Virus record (IMG/VR): IMGVR_UViG_3300006803_000082
Location: 1 to 26,798 of that record
Reading direction: 5' to 3' (one strand)
Source: a virus
Length of the DNA: 26,798 nucleotides
Positions 8,001-14,243 of this stretch are shown piece after piece. Made by a program: the position numbers and the translations under genes. Every line of letters starts with the position of its first letter. Positions within the stretch are counted from its first letter, which is position 1. The notes under the pieces were generated by a model, which saw only the letters and a list, made by a program, of their open reading frames with translations, was not told where the DNA came from and searched no databases.

Positions 8001-10303
8001 TAAGTTGACTTGTCAGGCTCAACAAATACAGTGTTAGTATCAGAAACTAATACTGTAGATGATCTACCGTAATCATCCATATACACAACACCTACTTCGT
8101 AATCTCTATTTGAATGTAGACTGTTTGTTTTACTTACCTGCCTGTATCCAGCAGTACATCCATACCCTATAAAGTTATAATAAATAAATGCTTCACTATA
8201 ATTTGAGGAAGCAGGTGAAGTTCCGTCTGTATAATAATATTGAGTAGCAGGAAGCTCCAGAATGAAACCACCAGCAGTTGCTGTAAACTCAATACCTGAA
8301 GGGCTACACAATGCAGAGCTTCCAGATGCAGGAGTTATTTGATAATTTACCCCACTTGTTTCTAAAGTTACTAAACCACCATTTATATCTGTTAACCCTA
8401 AGTCGTTGGCTGCTATTGAATTAACACTTGCTGTTAATCCTGTAGCCATATCCATTACTATATCTCCTACTGCTAATCCAGCAATTAAAGTAAAGTCTAT
8501 ATTTGAATTGGTTAAAAATCCTGCAACAGCTGCGTCTGTAGCTCCTGAAGTAATAATAGTATTACTACATGTTAAAGGAAAAGATGATGGAGTACATTGT
8601 TGTGCTACCGTTCTTCCACCATTAATTAATTCTAAGTTAGTTCCTGTCATAGGAGTTACTGCAGCTTCATAAAACTTATCTGAAAGTGTAGCTCCTTGAT
8701 TTGAATTATAACAAGGATAAAGCTCTTGAATTGAGTTAGAACTAAATCCTTGAGCAATAGAACCTCCTATTCTTTCTTTAAACTCCTGAGATGCACACAT
8801 TTGTGTTACATTAGGATAGTCAACAGAACACGTAAAACTCATTCTAATTGTAAAAGGAGACTGCTGATTAAAATTATTTCCATTATTAGTACTACACTCT
8901 ACCCCTGTACCGTAATCATTACAGGTAATACTGTTTTGAGAAATAGAAAAACCAAAGAAAAAAGTAGTCCCTGTTTTTATATCTCCTGAAGTTGGATTTG
9001 CAGCCGTTAGATCCCATGTTAATCGAGAGTCGGTACCTAAAGCTCCGCCTCCTATAGTATAAGCAGAAGTCTGTACAAGTGGATTTGCAGCTACTGCAGG
9101 AATACCACCTTGAGCAGGACTTGCAACCGATCCATTTCCTAAAGGAACTCCCGCTATCTCTTCAAAGACAGGAGCTACAGTATAATTTATAGGTATTTTA
9201 TTCCCATCAAAAGCAGAAAGTAAATCATAACCATCCACATAGTTTCCGTATATTAATCTATTACCTTTAATGGTTTGAGCCTTAGCAGTTCTTGGAACAT
9301 TATCATAAAGTCTTAGTAATTCATCTGAACCTAATGTGGTATAGATTTCACTATTTGTAAATCGATGAGTCATAGTATCATTATTAGGAATACCTAAGTC
9401 ATCTTTTTTAAATCTTTTAATAACATTTATAACATTAGATGTAGTTTGTTTAAATAACAAATCTATTTCTACTACTCTTTTAGTACCTGTAGAGAATGTA
9501 ACATCAAAAGCTTTATAAACATTATACATCCCTGCATTTAAATAGTCATCAATACTAAATCTAAATTCACGAGGTTGAAACGCAGGATCACTAAATAAAG
9601 ATATTGCACTATACCCTCCATCTGTATATCTATATCTATAAGCAAAAGTAACAAACCTGGTTTGTAAATAATTTTCTTGACCTACATAGTCCTGTATAGG
9701 AACCACTACTGGAGATCCTAACGGAGAATTTTGCCCTGCCGTAGTATCAAACTGTTCGTATCCTGGCGGCTTAACTATTACACTAATATCTTCTTCTTTA
9801 AATATAGTATCTATACCACCTACAGGATAATCATAGTCTCTTGTTACATTAATTACTCGAGGAGGATTTATATCGTCAGTAAAAAATAATAAATCTTCTA
9901 TCTTATTTATACCAGTAATTAAATGTTTTTCATCAAAATTTAAAACAGATGTACTTATACAGTGATAAGTCAAAGAAGAAGTATTAGTATTAAAAGATAC
10001 TATTAAGTCAACCTTACCTGTAGGAGAGTTTGGATTATTACTATCATGTATAAACCAATAAAGAGTTTCATTTATACCATCTTCATAAACTCCAAGTGTT
10101 TTTCCATTGACTGTTTGCCCTGCATATTCAACATTAGTTAAAAGAGAATTACCTTTAGAGTTTTCTACAGCTCCTATTTCAGTAGCTTCAGTAGACCCTA
10201 AACGAACATTTAAAGCATCTATATACTCTCCAGGTGGAACCAAGCGTTCATCAACGCTTTTATTCATTTTACCTGCTATAAAATTTGTTGAGGCTTTTGC
10301 CAT
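5063..10303 (-). CDS. Giant tail nozzle / stabilisation (muzzle-like) protein
   Basis: A 1746-residue protein, the largest gene of the window. The N-terminus (FIAGKMNKSVDERLVPPGEY then DALNVRLGSTEATEIGAVEN) has the form I associate with stabilisation/muzzle proteins of crAss-like and Cellulophaga phages and, more distantly, T7 gp12-type nozzle proteins. Repeated short beta strands such as HLITGINKIEDLLFFTDDI and NRLIYGNYVDGYDLL suit a propeller-like or ring subunit. Other features are an inserted beta-rich module (about residues 586-656, AVGDIVMDMATGL), a Tyr-rich fibronectin-like region (about 730-810, with YWAKKYKFVIKPSEG), a late segment TLQEDKISYVLVEKN, a Cys-rich cluster (C1622-C1644), and a C-terminal domain ending GVVINSGTC. 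It starts one base after the stop of the 306-residue connector. Assembly below the connector rings is inferred from gene order. Confidence 0.65.
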   Translation of the reverse strand: MAKASTNFIAGKMNKSVDERLVPPGEYIDALNVRLGSTEATEIGAVENSKGNSLLTNVEYAGQTVNGKTLGVYEDGINETLYWFIHDSNNPNSPTGKVDLIVSFNTNTSSLTYHCISTSVLNFDEKHLITGINKIEDLLFFTDDINPPRVINVTRDYDYPVGGIDTIFKEEDISVIVKPPGYEQFDTTAGQNSPLGSPVVVPIQDYVGQENYLQTRFVTFAYRYRYTDGGYSAISLFSDPAFQPREFRFSIDDYLNAGMYNVYKAFDVTFSTGTKRVVEIDLLFKQTTSNVINVIKRFKKDDLGIPNNDTMTHRFTNSEIYTTLGSDELLRLYDNVPRTAKAQTIKGNRLIYGNYVDGYDLLSAFDGNKIPINYTVAPVFEEIAGVPLGNGSVASPAQGGIPAVAANPLVQTSAYTIGGGALGTDSRLTWDLTAANPTSGDIKTGTTFFFGFSISQNSITCNDYGTGVECSTNNGNNFNQQSPFTIRMSFTCSVDYPNVTQMCASQEFKERIGGSIAQGFSSNSIQELYPCYNSNQGATLSDKFYEAAVTPMTGTNLELINGGRTVAQQCTPSSFPLTCSNTIITSGATDAAVAGFLTNSNIDFTLIAGLAVGDIVMDMATGLTASVNSIAANDLGLTDINGGLVTLETSGVNYQITPASGSSALCSPSGIEFTATAGGFILELPATQYYYTDGTSPASSNYSEAFIYYNFIGYGCTAGYRQVSKTNSLHSNRDYEVGVVYMDDYGRSSTVLVSDTNTVFVEPDKSTYKNKIRVTLSNLPPYWAKKYKFVIKPSEGNYMTIFSNTFYQQDGSGKQSGVSSGLTNENDPSLVWFKLEGNNQNLVKVGDELIVKLDTGGAVASEVSTTVLAVEAFATKEITDVSLAGLYMLLKPGSFNIESTEPSYFRGRMSKDANDAGNFKDGCISNYSLNDNATPSIPYTIPAGSTIRIKIRNWRGGGGGDCDSKSLTYDRSFVSTSDYQSFHAWAVGDDLASQMTTQQASTAQEMAISFDPVLVTSGSGCTENQFNSVCRIREATNGRQFFVNTCNIPRCWEAFEYYNGHCSTLIEVTRGGSLFVFETVPQDADPNLFYDASELLDIEPQTAGAQPYHMANTIYDVQSNTYSLAPNSVNQSPTTDLTTDLTAYNCYTFGNGVESYRIGDSPAGKFFNLGERVLAVSNQDFKEADRFAGMTYSGVYSGAANSNNLNEFNLGLVNFKDCETSFGPIMKLHARETDILTLQEDKISYVLVEKNVITDSTGGGAIASVPEILGTQIARIEEFGISFNPESFTSWGYDMFFTDTKRGAVLNLRGASQGSDQLQVVSQYGMNSWFRDRFNAQLATQKLGGYDPYMNEYVLTTNNTGIFVPGAKVPCGTTLTQYSTTDNLNYNVSLGTVTGQVNIPYNITLGSIDIVITWNGSVVVNQVGLTGAGTLSFNKSLPTAQANVDIIVNNLSSYEITIECPPTIPLTVVQVVVNSPNYVNEFIHTSYNWTNTPTISPYNLTAAALTTSQPAIYQSSTGVRGVGVFPSTGSDINIRTQKIIPDNFDFDPALHSFKILSSSTLYSNSAADIASLLAASSVVSGPVTNPSTGVFQATEPAFNMPAVNDYLYLIWDLRMITSQSVCYCTGGSTIEEACCTCTPPCNTCYFGPQTQNATQVCATDTNSPLSLGLKSFSGAYSTPTIGDICYMDSTNTCNPNAQVNVNGTLFFEGFVATGFYIVDVNNPSTTSPKKWIQVGQNGVVINSGTC

Positions 10304-10304
10304 A

Positions 10305-11225
10305 TTATTTTAACCATTTATCCTGACCTCTTAAATTTTGTAAGAGTCTGCCAGGGTGTATATTACTTAATCTTAATTTAGCATTACGAAGCAAAGAAGA
10401 CTTATCTTTTCTTGCTCTGTTTACTATATATTCCTGTACTCCAAATCGGCCATTTAAAATAGCATATTTAATATATGCGTATATAAAATCTTCAAATAAT
10501 TTATTAACACTAATACTGGAGTCATCACCATTTTCCATACCATCAGAAATATATTCTAATACCACTAACTTTCCAGCCATTCCTGAATTAAAGTTTATAA
10601 CACCTCCTTTTTTATTTATACTAAAAGTAGGATTTACATTTGCTGTTTCTGTGTTTAATCCAAAACGTGCACCTATTGCATAATCAAAACACCAATTTCC
10701 ATTAATACAATAACCTTCCTGTCCATGATAAGGACCTTGTCCTAAATACATTGTTCTTTGTTGTCCTGATAATCTTTCTTTATCAAAAAAAGAATTGTTA
10801 GGTTTTAATACATTTCCGTCTATATCAAATAATATTTTACAATCATTATCTTGTAAGTATGCCCCACTCCAATTAGTTTGAATATTTTCTGTCATTGGAT
10901 ACAGCATGCCATTTTGTTCTAATGAGATTCTCACCCAGTTAACATAGTCAGGTGGAAGTACAAATCTTAATTGATCACAAATCTGAAGTTCTAATATTTT
11001 TATTTCTTTCATTGCATCGTAATTCAATTCTTGAATTCCTCTTTTTGCATGAAACAAAACTTGATATCTATTTAAGTTATTTACAATCTCATTGTTACCT
11101 TGAAACATTAACATGAAATTATTTACAATATCTTCTAAAGATATGTACTGATAAGACCCCCAATTAGAATCAGTTGGTACTACCCCATTGTTTTCATAAT
11201 ATTGATAATCTGTAATATATGTCAT
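10305..11225 (-). CDS. Head-to-tail connector / ring (tail tubular-like) protein
   Basis: A 306-residue protein. Residues about 28-90 are helical with YISLEDIVNNFMLMFQG and RYQVLFHAKRGIQELNYD, followed by a strand-rich section (QICDQLRFVLPPDYVNWVRI, 88-107). The helix, RAIQEL-like segment and LPxDYV order is seen in adaptor and tail-tubular proteins of podoviruses and crAss-like phages, where 'ALQEL' helices pack into a dodecameric ring under the portal. The C-terminus is again helical and basic (FEDFIYAYIKYAIL, then RARKDKSSLLRNAKLRLSN). No enzymatic motif or membrane segment is present. It starts two bases after the 317-residue gene and is followed within one base by the nozzle gene, so the three are translated from one message. 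The exact ring position is inference. Confidence 0.55.
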   Translation of the reverse strand: MTYITDYQYYENNGVVPTDSNWGSYQYISLEDIVNNFMLMFQGNNEIVNNLNRYQVLFHAKRGIQELNYDAMKEIKILELQICDQLRFVLPPDYVNWVRISLEQNGMLYPMTENIQTNWSGAYLQDNDCKILFDIDGNVLKPNNSFFDKERLSGQQRTMYLGQGPYHGQEGYCINGNWCFDYAIGARFGLNTETANVNPTFSINKKGGVINFNSGMAGKLVVLEYISDGMENGDDSSISVNKLFEDFIYAYIKYAILNGRFGVQEYIVNRARKDKSSLLRNAKLRLSNIHPGRLLQNLRGQDKWLK

Positions 11226-11227
11226 AA

Positions 11228-12181
11228 TTAACTTGTTTCTTGTATTTCGTTACCCTCTTCAGTTTTCCCAAAATTATATACTTCAGCATCTCTAATTTCT
11301 ATACCTACATACTGACATATCTTTGCAATTAATGTTGGCTCATCAGACTGAGGTAATTCAAACTCTTGAAAGTCAGGCTGTGTAGGGTCAAATATTGGCT
11401 CACCAACTCCTAAGTTTTGCCAAGTCCATTTTGGTATCTTAGGATATCTTACATACTGAGCTTGTATATCTCCTACGTTTAATATAGTAGTAGGATATAC
11501 TGTTATTATATTACCATCTAAAACATATGCTGGATACGTTTTAGTAGGAGCAGTTAAAGCAGAGTTTGTTAAATAAAATATTTTATTTTGATTAACCCTT
11601 TCTACTTCTCTAATATTTGTATTAGAATAAATGACATAATTCTGACCACCAACTAAAAATATATCTGCACTTAAAGTTACTACAGTACTACTAAGAACCC
11701 CTGTAATATAAGCCTGCTGTAATGTTGTAGTGTTAACCACTAAAGAACCAATCTTAGGTGTTGGTGATGATGCTGGTATTATCGTCCATCCTACAGCATT
11801 TATATCTATTAATTGATTTGCTACTACTGCAGTATTTGTTCCTTTAAATAAAGGGACTGAATAATAAAATAATTTATTTATTAGATAATAATCATTAGGT
11901 AAGTTATAAGTATTAGAATTGTTCTGAGCTAAAAAAACTTGATTAGAAAAACTATCCATCACCTCTACTAATCCTTTTATTACATCAGCATAACCTTCAC
12001 CTGACATTCTGCTATTTTGTTTGTTGATCCAATTATTATAACTATAAAAGTAATCTTCAAACATATCTACCTGCGCTTGTTTAGCGTACAAATTAAAATC
12101 TTGAGGAGATATATATCCGTAGTTATTTTTATTTGCTATAGCTAATACAGTATTCCTTACTTCATTTATTGATGCTGCCAT
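11228..12181 (-). CDS. Putative connector / neck protein with inserted beta module
   Basis: A 317-residue protein. The N-terminal helices (MAASINEVRNTVLAIANKNN; DFNLYAKQAQVDMFEDYFY) and the motif NTYNLPNDYYLINKLFYYS (about 90-108) suggest a head-completion or ring protein. Residues about 124-186 form a separate beta module (PKIGSLVVNTTTLQQAYITG then VVTLSADIFLVGGQNYVIYS) that resembles modules in neighbouring structural proteins. After it, VERVNQNKIFYLTNS and YPAYVLDGNIITVYP continue the main fold, ending with a helical EPTLIAKICQYVGIEIRD and a Gln/Glu tail. The gene is preceded by a terminator and a TATCTTTG motif 18 bases before its ATG, so it probably heads its own unit with the 306-residue connector and the nozzle gene. 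No function is proven by motif. Confidence 0.5.
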   Translation of the reverse strand: MAASINEVRNTVLAIANKNNYGYISPQDFNLYAKQAQVDMFEDYFYSYNNWINKQNSRMSGEGYADVIKGLVEVMDSFSNQVFLAQNNSNTYNLPNDYYLINKLFYYSVPLFKGTNTAVVANQLIDINAVGWTIIPASSPTPKIGSLVVNTTTLQQAYITGVLSSTVVTLSADIFLVGGQNYVIYSNTNIREVERVNQNKIFYLTNSALTAPTKTYPAYVLDGNIITVYPTTILNVGDIQAQYVRYPKIPKWTWQNLGVGEPIFDPTQPDFQEFELPQSDEPTLIAKICQYVGIEIRDAEVYNFGKTEEGNEIQETS

Positions 12182-12199
12182 ATTATATAAACATTTCTA

Positions 12200-12207
12200 C
12201 AAAGATA
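12200..12207 (-). promoter_or_regulatory. Bacteroidetes-type -7 element (TATCTTTG) for connector/nozzle unit
   Basis: The minus strand reads TATCTTTG directly after the U-tract of the preceding terminator and 18 bases before the ATG at 12181. It matches TAnnTTTG. The -33 position falls inside the terminator stem and shows no TTG. Confidence 0.6.
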
Positions 12208-12208
12208 A

Positions 12209-12245
12209 CAAAAAAAAAGAGGCCCACTTTTTTTGTAGGCCTCTC
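12209..12245 (-). terminator. Rho-independent terminator after the 259-residue structural gene
   Basis: On the minus strand a 7-bp stem AGAGGCC/GGCCTCT (12244-12238 with 12224-12218) encloses an A-rich loop and is followed by nine T residues (12218-12210). It lies 19 bases beyond the stop at 12264. Confidence 0.85.
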
Positions 12246-12263
12246 TTAATATATAATAATTAA

Positions 12264-13043
12264 TTATGCTAAAACTACAGAAGTAGCAAAAAGAACTGAA
12301 GGTCTTGAAGCCAATACAGGGGCAACTACCATTGGCATTTCAGCTATAACATCTTTCCAGTCTGACTCTAAAGTTTCAATCATCACTTTTTCAAAAGCTT
12401 TTTGCCAGCTATAATTAGCTTGTGATGCTGATATAGTAATAGTTAAAATATCATTACCTGCTGTTTTAGTTTTGTAAGTTAATACAACAGGTGTAGTACC
12501 TGCTCCACCTGCTGGTGTGGGAGTATTAGTAACTATATTATCTAAATTAATTAATCTACCACCATAACCACTTTGAGATATAACAACCGCAGTATCAGAT
12601 CCGTTATCATCAAAAATAAAGTTATCCATAGTTAAAGAAGTATCAGAATTAACTTTTGTTACTTTAGCCATTCTATCTGATGAAGTATTAATTACTAAGT
12701 CTCCTACATTTACATCAGTTAAAAAAGTTCCTGTTGCAACTAAAAAAGTATATGCGGCAGCATATGGCCATATTTTAAAAGCAGCACCTGAAACCTCTAA
12801 AGCAGTATTACCTGTTCCAGATATACTTAAAACAGTATCACTATCTACAGCTGTTACTGTAGAAATTGTCCATGTAGTAGTGTCTAAAACTTGATCTCCT
12901 ACATTTACAGCAGCATTAAAGCCACCTGTAGCATAAGTTAGTTTGCCCGTAGCAGTACCAGATGTGGTACCTGCTATTGCTGGGGAAGCCATGTCCGCTG
13001 TTACACTGTAAAGCGGGAGAGGCACGTTAATAAACTTTCCCAT
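12264..13043 (-). CDS. Putative capsid decoration / structural protein with two tandem beta modules
   Basis: I chose ATG 13043 (259 residues, MGKFINVPLPLYS). The frame extends upstream to 13109, but that start would overlap the preceding gene by 64 bases, while 13043 lies two bases after its stop and gives an N-terminus matching the neighbouring 92-residue protein (MEKFLTIPV). Two tandem modules follow: residues about 34-91 (VNVGDQVLDTTTW, STVTAVDSDTVLSISG) and about 97-156 (VNVGDLVINTS, AKVTKVNSDTSLTMDNFIF). The C-terminal part (about 206-259, ASQANYSWQKAFEKVMIETL) again matches the small neighbour. It is Ala/Thr/Val-rich with no Cys except none of functional note, and no membrane segment. 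A terminator follows. Its own transcription unit beside the capsid gene suggests an abundant virion component, perhaps a decoration protein; this is inference. Confidence 0.6.
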   Translation of the reverse strand: MGKFINVPLPLYSVTADMASPAIAGTTSGTATGKLTYATGGFNAAVNVGDQVLDTTTWTISTVTAVDSDTVLSISGTGNTALEVSGAAFKIWPYAAAYTFLVATGTFLTDVNVGDLVINTSSDRMAKVTKVNSDTSLTMDNFIFDDNGSDTAVVISQSGYGGRLINLDNIVTNTPTPAGGAGTTPVVLTYKTKTAGNDILTITISASQANYSWQKAFEKVMIETLESDWKDVIAEMPMVVAPVLASRPSVLFATSVVLA

Positions 13044-13045
13044 AA

Positions 13046-13324
13046 CTATGCTATAACTATTCCTGAAACTGCTTGTGGTGGTATAGCCATGTATGTTACA
13101 CGAGTCCAAGAAGTTTGTAAAGCAGCAACCATTGAATCAGCAATAAATTTTCTCATACTGAAAGCTACTTGAGCAGCTGCAGTAAGTGTTGCAGTGTTAC
13201 CATTTAAATAAGTAATAACTGTAGTAGTTGCTGTACCTGAAGCAGCTGTTACTGACAGGACTTCATTTACGTTTAAAAGAACGTCCCCAGAGCCTGTTAC
13301 TGGGATTGTTAAGAATTTTTCCAT
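13046..13324 (-). CDS. Small structural protein, possible capsid decoration protein
   Basis: A 92-residue protein with an N-terminal beta part (MEKFLTIPVTGSGDVLLNVNEVL, VITYLNGNTATLTA) and a C-terminal helix and strand (FSMRKFIADSMVAALQTSW, then YMAIPPQAVSGIVIA). The M-x-KF-x-x-(I/V)P start and the Ser-(M/W)-x-K-x-(F)...L-x-(S/T)-x-W helix also occur in the next gene, so the two look like paralogues, the second enlarged by two inserted modules. The gene sits behind a terminator and a TATCTTTG motif, 32 bases before the ATG, and shares a unit only with its larger relative. A role as an abundant capsid surface protein is plausible from position and size but is not shown by any motif. Confidence 0.55.
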   Translation of the reverse strand: MEKFLTIPVTGSGDVLLNVNEVLSVTAASGTATTTVITYLNGNTATLTAAAQVAFSMRKFIADSMVAALQTSWTRVTYMAIPPQAVSGIVIA

Positions 13325-13356
13325 TTTATAAAAGTTTTTAATGGGTTAATAAAGTA

Positions 13357-13364
13357 CAAAGATA
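13357..13364 (-). promoter_or_regulatory. Bacteroidetes-type -7 element (TATCTTTG) for decoration-like genes
   Basis: TATCTTTG on the minus strand lies 3 bases after the U-tract of the upstream terminator and 32 bases before the ATG at 13324. It matches TAnnTTTG; no clear -33 TTG is visible because that position falls in the terminator. Confidence 0.6.
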
Positions 13365-13366
13365 GA

Positions 13367-13393
13367 TAAAAAAAAACACCCTTATTAGGGTGC
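13367..13393 (-). terminator. Rho-independent terminator after the 251-residue gene
   Basis: Minus strand: a perfect CACCCT/AGGGTG 6-bp stem (13392-13387 with 13382-13377) and a four-base loop, followed by nine T residues (13376-13368). It lies 25 bases beyond the stop codon at 13418. Confidence 0.85.
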
Positions 13394-13417
13394 TCTTTTA
13401 AATTATGTTAATAAAGA

Positions 13418-14173
13418 TTATTTCTTTTTCTTTAACATTTGTTTTAATAACTTGTAAGTCTCCAGTCCTTCATCAGTTTGTAAATAAGAAGATACAATAT
13501 CATTTGGTTGTTCTCCATAAGGAACTGTTAACATTTTAGTTTTATTTTTAGCTAAGTTAAAATAAACATCTCTTTGGTTGTTTCTTAAAGTTAATAGGTT
13601 TTTACTAAAAAACTGAACAACATCATCATACATTTGTAGTGCAGGATCATTTAAAATATCAATAAAGTCTTCAGGATGATTTCTTGAAAAGACAAGGATA
13701 TCTCTTTTTAATTCTGCGGTACTTAACTTATCTGCACCAGAACCTAAAAGAACACGTGCAACCGTTTCAAGCATTGCAATATCTAAATCTCTTGCTAACA
13801 GTTGAGCATCTAAAATTAATTCTTCAATTTCTAATTCTTCAGCCGCATCTTTTGCTTCATCTATTTCATCGAATATCATTCCGTTTCCAGGATGTAAAGA
13901 TAAAAAGTGTTGAAGTACTTGGTTGGTTCTATCTACGGTTAGGAAGCCATCTTCAAAAACAATAGGCTCCATAATAGCATTACCGTCTTGCTCTTCCTCA
14001 AAAGGGCTCTTTTGGTTTCTTGCATAACGAAGAGGTTTGTTTACTCCTGACTCTTCATCAAAATAAAGTAATGGGGATCTTTTGTTGTGGTGTGAATTTA
14101 ACATGAAGCACAATGGTGCTACATCTCTCTTAAGTTTATACTGCTTAGTAACAGTGGTTTTTGGTTTTTTCAT
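13418..14173 (-). CDS. Conserved head-region protein of unknown function
   Basis: A 251-residue, acidic and largely helical protein. The N-terminal third is mixed: YKLKRDVAPLCFMLNSHHNK, RSPLLYFDEESGVNKPLRY and an RNQKSPFEEEQDG segment (about 52-64) that looks well constrained. The middle (about 105-140) is a Glu/Ala/Leu helix, followed by TAELKRDILVFSRNHPEDFIDIL (153-175). The C-terminal part (about 205-230) has NKTKMLTVPYGEQPNDIVSSYL and the protein ends in a Lys run. It lacks a signal peptide, membrane helix or catalytic signature. It stands alone between two terminators, directly after the capsid gene, which suggests a virion or head-assembly part needed in its own amount. I recall similar unnamed proteins beside capsid genes of marine phages; no function is assigned. 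Confidence 0.65.
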   Translation of the reverse strand: MKKPKTTVTKQYKLKRDVAPLCFMLNSHHNKRSPLLYFDEESGVNKPLRYARNQKSPFEEEQDGNAIMEPIVFEDGFLTVDRTNQVLQHFLSLHPGNGMIFDEIDEAKDAAEELEIEELILDAQLLARDLDIAMLETVARVLLGSGADKLSTAELKRDILVFSRNHPEDFIDILNDPALQMYDDVVQFFSKNLLTLRNNQRDVYFNLAKNKTKMLTVPYGEQPNDIVSSYLQTDEGLETYKLLKQMLKKKK

Positions 14174-14189
14174 TTTATTGTAATTTAAT

Positions 14190-14197
14190 TAAAGTTA
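14190..14197 (-). promoter_or_regulatory. Degenerate -7-like element (TAACTTTA)
   Basis: The minus strand reads TAACTTTA, overlapping the end of the post-capsid U-tract and 16 bases before the ATG at 14173. It differs from TAnnTTTG in the last base, so it is a weak candidate supported mainly by its placement, which repeats that of the two later terminator-promoter pairs. Confidence 0.25.
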
Positions 14198-14228
14198 AAA
14201 AAAAGGGGAGGAGGTTAATCCTCCCCTA
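14196..14228 (-). terminator. Strong Rho-independent terminator after the major capsid gene
   Basis: Minus strand: a perfect 9-bp stem AGGGGAGGA/TCCTCCCCT (14227-14219 with 14212-14204) and a six-base loop, followed by T residues (the A-run 14197-14203 on the plus strand). It lies 16 bases past the capsid stop at 14244 and is the most GC-rich hairpin seen in the window. Confidence 0.9.
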
Positions 14229-14243
14229 AATTAGTGTTACTTA

